Source of the DNA: UMGS1851 sp900555605 | GTDB taxonomy: Bacteria; Bacillota; Clostridia; UBA1212; UBA1255 | Assembly: GCA_902472555.1 (NCBI GenBank) | Contig: CABROF010000094.1 | Coordinates: forward strand, 1 to 9,926 | Length of the DNA: 9,926 nt | Direction of reading: 5' to 3' | Shown here: in pieces, positions 1 through 5,182 of the stretch | Numbering within the stretch: position 1 is the stretch's first letter | Layout of the letters: every line of letters starts with the position of its first letter | Translations under genes and position numbers: made by a program | The notes under the pieces: model-generated | The model's database searches: none | Told to the model about the DNA's origin: nothing | Seen by the model: only the letters and a program-made list of their open reading frames with translations

Positions 1-185
1 CTGGCCGCCTGTATAAACACAGAGAGATTGGCTCTGGTTTTTTCTTGTCCCACATATTCGTCAAACCGCTTCGGCCGCAGACCGCCTTCATCAAAATCAT
101 CGCCGCCGGCCTGCGCCGCTACCAGGCGGTCATGCGGAAACGGTTCCTCTGATTCATATTTTTGGAAATGACGGTTGTCTGACAT
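1..185 (-). CDS. ruvB: Holliday junction branch migration ATPase RuvB, N-terminal fragment
   Basis: RuvB is the hexameric AAA+ motor that pumps DNA through RuvA-bound Holliday junctions in recombinational repair. Only about 61 residues lie in the window; the rest runs off the left edge, so the Walker motifs are not visible. The reading frame contains the hallmark RuvB opening around residues 36-61 (LRPKRFDEYVGQEK, then a stretch ending FIQAA), which is highly conserved in the family. A polar, acidic N-terminal tail of about 35 residues precedes it, somewhat longer than in many homologues. The chosen start is the ATG at 185, because the GGGAG at 197-201 lies 11 nt upstream of it. An in-frame ATG at 194 is only 2 nt from that site and therefore less likely. 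The gene follows ruvA after a gap of about 97 nt, so the two are probably co-transcribed. Confidence 0.93.
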   Translation of the reverse strand, partial: MSDNRHFQKYESEEPFPHDRLVAAQAGGDDFDEGGLRPKRFDEYVGQEKTRANLSVFIQAA

Positions 186-282
186 ATGATTCATTTCTCC
201 CAACTGGCTTCTGATTTCTGCGCCGAATCCGGCTTTTGTATTTTGGGCGGCACAGTCCAAAACAGTATCATGAACGCCGCGT

Positions 283-885
283 TCAGCAGCCTCGGCGCAG
301 TGCCGATTTTACGGTTTCCTCAAGGGGCATGCCGTCGCGGTAAACAGCTTTTACCGCTTTTGCCGCGTCCTTTGCGCTGTATCCCAAGACCATAAGCGCT
401 GAAACCGCATCGCTGTCCACATACCCCGTCAGCTCCGGTTCCGGTTCCTCTGACGGACCAAAGCCGCCGCCTGCCTTTAATTCCTTTGTAACTTTGTCTT
501 TCAGCTCCAGCACGATCCGCTGCGCCAATTTCGGGCCGACCCCCTTGCTCTTGCAGATCGCTTTATGGTCCCCCTCTGCCACTGCCAGGCTGAACGCGGA
601 CGCAGACATTGCAGAAAGCACCGCCAGCGCAACCTTTGGGCCAACCCCGCTTACGGAGATCAGCATAAGAAAAACGGAAAGCTCCTCACGGGAGGTAAAG
701 CCGAACAGCGTCAGCTCGTCCTCCTTGACATGTAAATAGGTGTAAATCAAAACTTGGTCGCCTGCCTGTCCGAGCTGCGACAGCGTACCGGCGGAGGTGT
801 TTATGCGAAAGCCGACTCCGCTTACTTCCACCACACAATAGTCCATTCCTTTTCCGTACAGTGTCCCGCGTAAAAATTCAAACAT
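283..885 (-). CDS. ruvA: Holliday junction branch migration protein RuvA
   Basis: RuvA binds Holliday junctions as a tetramer and loads the RuvB motors. The 200-residue product has the usual family length. Residues 1-62 form the OB-fold domain (MFEFLRG start). They include the acidic pin residues E55 and D56 in VKEDEL, the same positions as in E. coli RuvA. Two helix-hairpin-helix motifs follow: ISVSGVGPKVALAVL (about 76-90) and KSKGVGPKLAQRIVLELK (about 112-129). A flexible Gly/Pro/Glu-rich linker (about 132-155) leads to domain III, the RuvB-contacting domain (about 157-200, VSALMVLGYSAKDA). The frame stays open to a GTG at 1005, but the ATG at 885 is the right start: it gives the family length, and GGTGGAG (894-900) lies 8 nt upstream. 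ruvB follows. No ruvC precedes it, unlike the ruvC-ruvA-ruvB order of many bacteria. Confidence 0.96.
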   Translation of the reverse strand: MFEFLRGTLYGKGMDYCVVEVSGVGFRINTSAGTLSQLGQAGDQVLIYTYLHVKEDELTLFGFTSREELSVFLMLISVSGVGPKVALAVLSAMSASAFSLAVAEGDHKAICKSKGVGPKLAQRIVLELKDKVTKELKAGGGFGPSEEPEPELTGYVDSDAVSALMVLGYSAKDAAKAVKAVYRDGMPLEETVKSALRRGC

Positions 886-893
886 CCGCTGTG

Positions 894-900
894 CTCCACC
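894..900 (-). promoter_or_regulatory. Ribosome binding site of ruvA
   Basis: On the minus strand GGTGGAG lies 8 nt before the ATG at 885. This site decides the ruvA start against the longer open frame reaching back to 1005, which has no comparable site. Confidence 0.75.
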
Positions 901-913
901 CTTTGATTTTATT

Positions 914-993
914 GAAAGCGCGAGGCCGCAGCCCCCCTGTAAGCCATGGAAGGCACATAAAAAAACGCCTTCGGGGCTGCTTTCACCTGCGGC
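914..993 (-). promoter_or_regulatory. Structured 5' leader of ruvA
   Basis: Several inverted repeats nest between the presumed promoter and the ruvA start. GCAGCCCC (928-935) pairs perfectly with GGGGCTGC (973-980). Inside it, GAAGGC (949-954) pairs with GCCTTC (967-972). GAAAGC (914-919) could instead pair with GCTTTC (979-984), and GCCGCA (925-930) with TGCGGC (988-993); each shares bases with the first stem. A run of seven T (956-966 region, read on the minus strand) sits in the inner loop. No known riboswitch class is recognised. A regulatory role is inferred from the competing pairings only. Confidence 0.4.
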
Positions 994-1016
994 ATAATTC
1001 CACACGAATACAGTTT

Positions 1017-1022
1017 ATTATA
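1017..1022 (-). promoter_or_regulatory. Candidate -10 box of the ruvA promoter
   Basis: A perfect TATAAT is read on the minus strand about 130 nt upstream of the ruvA ATG. No good -35 box lies 16-18 nt upstream; the nearest TTGCAT (1035-1040) is only 12 nt away, which is too close. The same bases also fit the loose pattern CATANNNTA. The box is attractive by position, but the promoter call is weak. Confidence 0.35.
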
Positions 1023-1050
1023 TGATGCCGGAAAATGCAAGAATGAAATC

Positions 1051-1072
1051 AGGGCCTGAAATTCCGGGCCCT
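1051..1072. repeat. Short GC-rich inverted repeat
   Basis: AGGGCC (1051-1056) and GGCCCT (1067-1072) form a perfect 6-bp stem with a 10-nt loop. No good T-run follows on either strand, so it is not an obvious terminator. It stands just downstream of the long dpaAB hairpin on the minus strand and may act as a second, weaker stop. Confidence 0.4.
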
Positions 1073-1080
1073 TCTGAAAT

Positions 1081-1187
1081 AAAAAAATTGGAAAAGTCGC
1101 ATCCGCTTCCGTTGTGAATTGTTTTGGGGGAGAGATTCACAAGTTAATTATAGGAAGGAGCCGGAACCGGATGCGACTGTTTCCAAT
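1081..1187 (-). terminator. Long hairpin with U-tract, probable dpaAB terminator or small structured RNA
   Basis: The arms at 1087-1111 and 1162-1187 are complementary over 24 pairs, with one mismatch and one bulged base (the ATTGGAAA ends, then GTCGCATCCG, then TTCCG). Inside them a second perfect 8-bp stem, TTGTGAAT (1112-1119) with ATTCACAA (1135-1142), closes a 15-nt loop. About 19 nt stay unpaired on one side (1143-1161). On the minus strand the stem runs straight into seven T (1081-1087), as in an intrinsic terminator. At roughly 100 nt it is far longer than a usual terminator, so a discrete small RNA that ends here is a real alternative. Confidence 0.6.
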
Positions 1188-1296
1188 GGGGATAGCATAA
1201 TCCGCAGATCTGAACAAATGCATATAAATTTATGAATTTTCGATGAACGCAGGCTTTCGGACCGCTGCGGCCGTATCCATCTCAGCAGGCTGATTT

Positions 1297-1875
1297 TCAG
1301 CGGAGCAGAAGCGGCTGTATCTGCTGGCCGGCCAGTGCCTTTTCAATCGTGTCCCCCAGCAAAGTAAAGTCTGCCAGCAGAGAAAACGGCTTCTTCAGCG
1401 GGTCGTCCTGGCCGAAGGGCACAAAATAGTAATTTTTCATAGAAAGAAGCAAACCGATATTCTTTGCGTTCCCCGCAAGTCCGTCGTTTGTGGAAACCGC
1501 CAGCACCACTGGCCGGTTATTCCGCAGATGAGACTTGCAAGCCATTAGTACCGGCGTATCTGTAATAGAGTTTGCCAGCTTTGCAAGCGTGTTTCCGGTA
1601 CAGGGCAGCACCACCATGATATCCAGCAGTCTTTTGGGGCCGATGGGCTCCGCATCCTGGATCGTAACAATCGGAGTATGACCCGTAATTTCCGTCATTC
1701 TGCCGATCAAAACCTCTTTTTCCATAAAACGCGTCGTCATACCGGAGCTGGCGTCCGACAGAATCGGATACACGTCCGCGTCCTTTGCCACAAGCATTTC
1801 CAGTGTCTCAAGCATCGCTTTATGCGTACAGAAAGACCCCGTTACAGCAAACCCGATCCGCACATCCTTAAGCAT
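1297..1875 (-). CDS. dpaB: Dipicolinate synthase subunit B (SpoVFB)
   Basis: Together with DpaA this protein forms dipicolinate synthase. The enzyme converts a lysine-pathway intermediate (dihydrodipicolinate or its hydrated form) into dipicolinic acid, the Ca-chelating solute of the spore core. The 192-residue product has the normal length and a flavoprotein-like (UbiX/Pad-type) Rossmann fold. Visible family stretches are VRIGFAVTGSFC at the N-terminus, AEPIGPKRLLDIMVVLPCTGNT, SITDTPVLMACKSHLRN, RPVVLAVSTNDGL and YYFVPFGQDDPLKKP. All closely resemble Bacillus subtilis SpoVFB. The start is the ATG at 1875, with GGGGGG at 1883-1888 ending 7 nt upstream. It lies inside the last codons of dpaA (8-base overlap), so translation is probably coupled. 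A longer in-frame start at 1902 would add nine non-conserved residues. Acts in the mother cell during sporulation. Confidence 0.95.
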   Translation of the reverse strand: MLKDVRIGFAVTGSFCTHKAMLETLEMLVAKDADVYPILSDASSGMTTRFMEKEVLIGRMTEITGHTPIVTIQDAEPIGPKRLLDIMVVLPCTGNTLAKLANSITDTPVLMACKSHLRNNRPVVLAVSTNDGLAGNAKNIGLLLSMKNYYFVPFGQDDPLKKPFSLLADFTLLGDTIEKALAGQQIQPLLLR

Positions 1876-2752
1876 TTTCCATCCCCCCGAATCCTGACTC
1901 ATGAATGATATTGTAGATCACGCGGGCCATATTCTGCGCCGCGCTGACGGGAGCGACTTTTCCCGGCAAAGATAACGCCTGAATTGCCTTGACTTCCTTT
2001 TTCGCCGCATATTCGAAATCAACACCTCCCGGCGCCGATGCCAGATCAATGATCAGTGTCTTTTTACCGACCTGATCCAGAATCTCCGGACCAATTACTT
2101 TTGCAGGCACTGTATTGTAGATCAATTCGCTTTCGGTCACGGCTTCCGTCAGATCCTCAAACCCGCAATGCTTCAGGCCCTTTACCATTGCCTTTGCGGC
2201 ATCCCTGCTTTTTCGGATTGCCACCGTTACATCGGCGCCCAGCGCTTTCAGCATATCTGCCAATGTACCGCCTACTTTTCCGAGTCCCAGCACCATTACA
2301 CGGAGGCCGTGAATCGTTACGGGCAGCTCCTCCATTGCAATCTGTACCGCACCTTCTGCAGTGGGGATTGTGTTGAGCATTGCCATATCCTCCCGTTCCA
2401 GAAGATCCACTGTTACAATTCCTTTTTTCTGTGCCTTTTCTTTAAACGCAGACGGAATGCGCCCCGCGATCAGCAGCCTGCCTTCGGGTACTGACAGCAG
2501 CAGATCGTCGAGTTCGATATCAGCCGAATGCAGCGGCGCATTCAGAATAGTCCCATCAATGGTAAACGGCATCGGCCCCACAATCACATGTCCTCTGCCG
2601 AACGCTTCACTCATACTGTTGCATCTATGGTAAAAACGCCCGCTGCTGCTGTCAAGGGCATACGTATAAACATCGTGTCCGTCTTCTTCAAAAAGCGCCG
2701 CCAGCTTGACGTTTCTCAGATCCCCGCCGGCCAGCGCAAACTTGTATTTCAT
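1868..2752 (-). CDS. dpaA: Dipicolinate synthase subunit A (SpoVFA)
   Basis: DpaA is the dehydrogenase-like subunit of dipicolinate synthase in the mother cell. The 294-residue product is close to the usual length of about 297. The N-terminal half (about 1-145) carries the GGDLRN opening and NTIPTAEGA (127-135), a stretch typical of the family. The C-terminal half is a Rossmann NAD(P)-binding domain whose GLGKVG motif sits at 156-161 within VMVLGLGKVGGTLA. It is followed by ELIYNTVPA and IDLASAPGGVDF. The open frame extends upstream to 2860, but the ATG at 2752 begins the conserved part and has TTGGAG (GGAG at 2764-2767) 11 nt upstream. It is first in a two-gene operon with dpaB. A sigma-K-like promoter lies directly upstream and fits late mother-cell expression. 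Species that lack this pair use an electron-transfer flavoprotein instead. Confidence 0.96.
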   Translation of the reverse strand: MKYKFALAGGDLRNVKLAALFEEDGHDVYTYALDSSSGRFYHRCNSMSEAFGRGHVIVGPMPFTIDGTILNAPLHSADIELDDLLLSVPEGRLLIAGRIPSAFKEKAQKKGIVTVDLLEREDMAMLNTIPTAEGAVQIAMEELPVTIHGLRVMVLGLGKVGGTLADMLKALGADVTVAIRKSRDAAKAMVKGLKHCGFEDLTEAVTESELIYNTVPAKVIGPEILDQVGKKTLIIDLASAPGGVDFEYAAKKEVKAIQALSLPGKVAPVSAAQNMARVIYNIIHESGFGGMENA

Positions 2753-2783
2753 ACGAAAACCAACTCCAAAAAGATATCCAGTA

Positions 2784-2812
2784 TATATTATGTAACTCTG
2801 TATCTTCGTGTG
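2784..2812 (-). promoter_or_regulatory. Sigma-K-like promoter of dpaAB
   Basis: On the minus strand CATAATATA (2784-2792) matches the sigma-K -10 pattern CATANNNTA exactly. CACA (2809-2812) lies 16 nt upstream and fits the -35 pattern with central AC. Transcription would start near 2776, giving a leader of about 24 nt that contains the ribosome binding site. In Bacillus subtilis spoVF is made in the mother cell under sigma-K, so sequence and biology agree. A sigma-E reading fits the -10 less well. Confidence 0.62.
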
Positions 2813-2951
2813 CAGAAAAGGCCTGTAAAAAGCAGGGAAAGAGAAAGCGTGATTCAACAAAAAAAGGGGAAGCTCGGTTACCGGAAGGATAGGTATATCA
2901 CAAATCTTCCTCTGTACCTTGCGCGAAAAACAAAAGAACTGCTATGATGCA

Positions 2952-3090
2952 AGGGGCTGCAGAAAACGCTCTGCAATCAAAAATACACCATAAAACCCCG
3001 TCAAAAGCAGGTAAAAGCTGCTTTTGACGGGGTTTTTTCTATCAAATAGCCCGAAAATGCTTTTTGTGAAATCGTTTCTTTGCAGCCCCT
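2952..3090. repeat. Outer inverted repeat flanking the terminator
   Basis: AGGGGCTGCA (2952-2961) and TGCAGCCCCT (3081-3090) are perfect inverted copies. The match continues imperfectly inward (AGAAAACG at 2961-2968 against the complement of CGTTTCTTT near 3074-3081). The repeat encloses the 19-bp terminator hairpin almost symmetrically. It could fold into a larger cruciform-like RNA or be the remnant of a small mobile palindromic element. Confidence 0.5.
2992..3036 (-). terminator. Intrinsic terminator of the marR-ABC operon (bidirectional in form)
   Basis: AAAACCCCGTCAAAAGCAG (2992-3010) and its exact complement (3018-3036) form a perfect 19-bp stem with a 7-nt loop. The stem ends in a T-run on both strands: four T on the minus strand and six on the plus strand. 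It lies about 82 nt past the stop codon of ABC exporter 2 and should end that operon before dpaA. No plus-strand gene needs it. Confidence 0.85.
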
Positions 3091-3118
3091 CGATGCAGCT
3101 GATTTGACAGATCACGGC

Positions 3119-5182
3119 TCAGCTCAGTTCAGCGCTGCCTGTATACAAACGGTAGTATCGCCCCTTCTGCGAAAGCAGGTCGTCATGGTCGCCGCGCTCG
3201 ATAATTTCTCCGTGTTCTAAAACCATAATGGCATTGGAATTGCGAACCGTAGAAAGCCGATGCGCAATTACAAAAGTCGTGCGTCCCTGCATCAAGCTGT
3301 CCATTCCCTTTTCAATCAGACGTTCCGTTCGCGTATCAATGGAGCTGGTGGCCTCATCCAAAATAATCACCGGCGGGTCCGCCACTGCTGCCCGTGCAAT
3401 GGAAAGCAGCTGCCGCTGCCCTTGAGACAGATTGATGCCGTCCGCAGCAAGCATGGTATCATATCCGTCGGGCAGCCGTTTAATAAAGGAATGCGCGTTG
3501 GCAATCTTTGCGGCCCGGATAATCTCCTCCTCCGTGGCATCCAGCTTTCCGTAACGGATGTTTTCCTTAATCGTTCCTTTAAAGAGATGTACATCCTGCA
3601 GGACAATGCCCATCGTCCTGCGCAGATCCGCTTTCCGGATATCGCGGATATCAATGCCGTCATAGGTAATCCTTCCCTCCTGAATCTCATAAAAGCGGTT
3701 GATTAGATTGGTAATCGTAGTTTTCCCGGCCCCTGTGGAGCCGACAAAGGCGATCTTTTGATTCGGCTTCGCATAAAGAGAAATACGGTTCAGAACCACG
3801 CGGCCCGGAATATAAGAAAATACTACATCATGAAAACGTACATCTCCGTGCAGCGCGGTCAGCCGGTAACCGGAAGATGCCGCCCCCTCTCGGACAGAAG
3901 GCTCCGCCGCGCAGGGCGTTTTCCATGCCAGAACAGAATCGGTCTTTCCCTGCCAAACCGCAGAGAAGCACGAGAAAGGATCTCCGGGTATCTCCTGCAG
4001 CGTCCCGTCCGGCTTGCTTTCCGCCAGCACCAGCGTGGTCTTTCCCGTATCCTGTTCTGCTTCCTGATCCAGAACATCAAAAATCCGCTCCGCGCCTGCC
4101 AGAGCAGCCAGCAGCATATTGCTCTGATTGGATATCTGCGTAATCGGCTGTGAAAAATTCCTGGTAAACTGCAGATAAGAAGCCAGGGTGCCGATGGTCA
4201 TGCCGGCAAAGATGCCCCAATTCCACGGATTCACAATCATAATGGCGCCAAAGGTTGCAGTGACGGCATAATGGACATAAGAAAGATTTCCCATAATCGG
4301 CATTAAAATACCTGCAAAGGTCTGGGCATTGACAGCGGCTTCCTTCAGTGCGTTGTTTTTCTTGTAAAAATCTTCACAGACTGCCGTCTCATGGTTGAAT
4401 ACCTTCACCACCTTTTGGCCTTCCATAATTTCTTCAATATAACCGTCCAGATGGCCCAAGGCTTTCTGCTGCGCCCGGAAATAGCCAGCGCTCCTGCTTC
4501 CCACGGCTTTGATCACTTTCATCATAACCAGCAGCATAAGCAATACAAATACGGTAAGGATCGGACTGTACACCACCATCAGCACGAAGGTCGCCACTAC
4601 GGTAATCAGGGATGACACGGTTTGTGACAAGCTCTGCTCCAATGCCATAATAACACTTTCGATATCATTGGTATAGCGGCTCATTAATTCGCCATGCGCA
4701 TGGCTGTCGAAATATCCGATGGGAAGATCCTGCATATGCTCAAAAAGATCTCCTCTCAGCCGATTGGTGGTCCGCTGCGCCAAAGACACCATGATCCGGC
4801 TGCTCAGATAGCTGGCCGCAGCGCCGGCCAGATAAATACTTCCCATCAGTACCAAAAGACCTGACAGATCGCCTAAAATGGCTTCTTTTGCAGCATTCAC
4901 CGCGGATGTGCTCAGGTCCGAGCCGTTGATCAGGCGTGCCAGATTTTCTGTCAGACCATTTACCACCGGCTTCAGCAGCGCGGCGCCCACAACACCGGCG
5001 GCGGCACTGACAACGGTTAAGACCAGCGCGAATATCAGTAAGGGGATGTTGCCGGAAAAATAGTGAAACAGACGCAGCAATGTTCTCATGGGATTTTTCG
5101 GTTTCTGAAAGCCGTGGCGTCCCTGCCCGCCCGGACCGCCGGGACCGCCTGCGTTCTGCAAAGGTTTTGTTTGTCTGCTCAT
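3119..5182 (-). CDS. Heterodimeric ABC exporter, half 2 (canonical catalytic residues)
   Basis: This 687-residue half-transporter has an N-terminal membrane domain (about 35-345, six predicted helices) fused to a nucleotide-binding domain (about 446-687). Visible motifs are Walker A GSTGAGKT (481-488), Q-loop Q529, signature LSQGQ (585-589), Walker B ending D609 with catalytic E610 (ILDEATSS), and H-loop H641. The second signature residue pair is altered (Gln for Gly). This is the expected partner of a subunit with degenerate Walker B and H-loop, as in TM287/TM288-type exporters. The N-terminus is Gly/Pro-rich (GGPGGPGGQGRHG, about 12-24), and a linker of about 70 residues (373-445) joins the two domains, much longer than in its partner. 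The ATG at 5182 overlaps the partner's stop (ATGA), with AAGGGG at 5193-5198 ten nt upstream. Substrate unknown; drug or lipid export is an inference from the MarR neighbour. Confidence 0.93.
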   Translation of the reverse strand: MSRQTKPLQNAGGPGGPGGQGRHGFQKPKNPMRTLLRLFHYFSGNIPLLIFALVLTVVSAAAGVVGAALLKPVVNGLTENLARLINGSDLSTSAVNAAKEAILGDLSGLLVLMGSIYLAGAAASYLSSRIMVSLAQRTTNRLRGDLFEHMQDLPIGYFDSHAHGELMSRYTNDIESVIMALEQSLSQTVSSLITVVATFVLMVVYSPILTVFVLLMLLVMMKVIKAVGSRSAGYFRAQQKALGHLDGYIEEIMEGQKVVKVFNHETAVCEDFYKKNNALKEAAVNAQTFAGILMPIMGNLSYVHYAVTATFGAIMIVNPWNWGIFAGMTIGTLASYLQFTRNFSQPITQISNQSNMLLAALAGAERIFDVLDQEAEQDTGKTTLVLAESKPDGTLQEIPGDPFSCFSAVWQGKTDSVLAWKTPCAAEPSVREGAASSGYRLTALHGDVRFHDVVFSYIPGRVVLNRISLYAKPNQKIAFVGSTGAGKTTITNLINRFYEIQEGRITYDGIDIRDIRKADLRRTMGIVLQDVHLFKGTIKENIRYGKLDATEEEIIRAAKIANAHSFIKRLPDGYDTMLAADGINLSQGQRQLLSIARAAVADPPVIILDEATSSIDTRTERLIEKGMDSLMQGRTTFVIAHRLSTVRNSNAIMVLEHGEIIERGDHDDLLSQKGRYYRLYTGSAELS

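Larger units (their letters stand above)
886..1296 (-). other. Gene-free stretch between dpaB and ruvA: ruvA leader, promoter elements and hairpins
   Basis: These 411 bases hold no convincing gene on either strand. In transcription order from dpaB they contain an AT-rich stretch with the palindrome ATAAATTTAT, the long hairpin at 1087-1187, a short GC-rich hairpin at 1051-1072, a TATAAT box at 1017-1022, and the structured ruvA leader at 914-993. The dpaB transcript probably ends here and the ruvA transcript probably begins here. Confidence 0.7.
2753..3118. other. Gene-free stretch between ABC exporter 2 and dpaA
   Basis: These 366 bases hold the dpaAB promoter and leader (2753-2812), a run with no recognisable element (about 2813-2945), the nested inverted repeat around the exporter terminator (2952-3090), and the 3' untranslated end of ABC exporter 2. 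An open frame on the plus strand reaches into it but has no ribosome binding site and no recognisable protein. Confidence 0.65.

Noticed and set aside
186..194. Alternative ruvB start at 194
   Set aside because: In frame, but only 2 nt from the GGGAG site; the ATG at 185 has workable spacing. It cannot be fully excluded.
271..285. TGAACG/CGTTCA hairpin at the ruvA stop codon
   Set aside because: It is a 6-bp stem with a 3-nt loop and no T-run, so termination before ruvB is unlikely; it may be chance.
886..1005. N-terminal extension of RuvA from a GTG start at 1005
   Set aside because: The extra 40 residues are unlike any RuvA, lack a ribosome binding site, and coincide with the structured leader.
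1081..1187. The long hairpin as a miniature transposon
   Set aside because: No target-site duplication is visible: the flanks are an A-run on one side and GGGG on the other. No second copy lies in the window, so the claim was not made.
1087..1187. The long hairpin as 6S RNA
   Set aside because: It is too short and lacks the large central bubble expected for 6S RNA.
2528..2947. Plus-strand open frame of 139 codons across dpaA and its promoter region
   Set aside because: It is mostly antisense to dpaA, resembles no known protein and has no convincing start signal.
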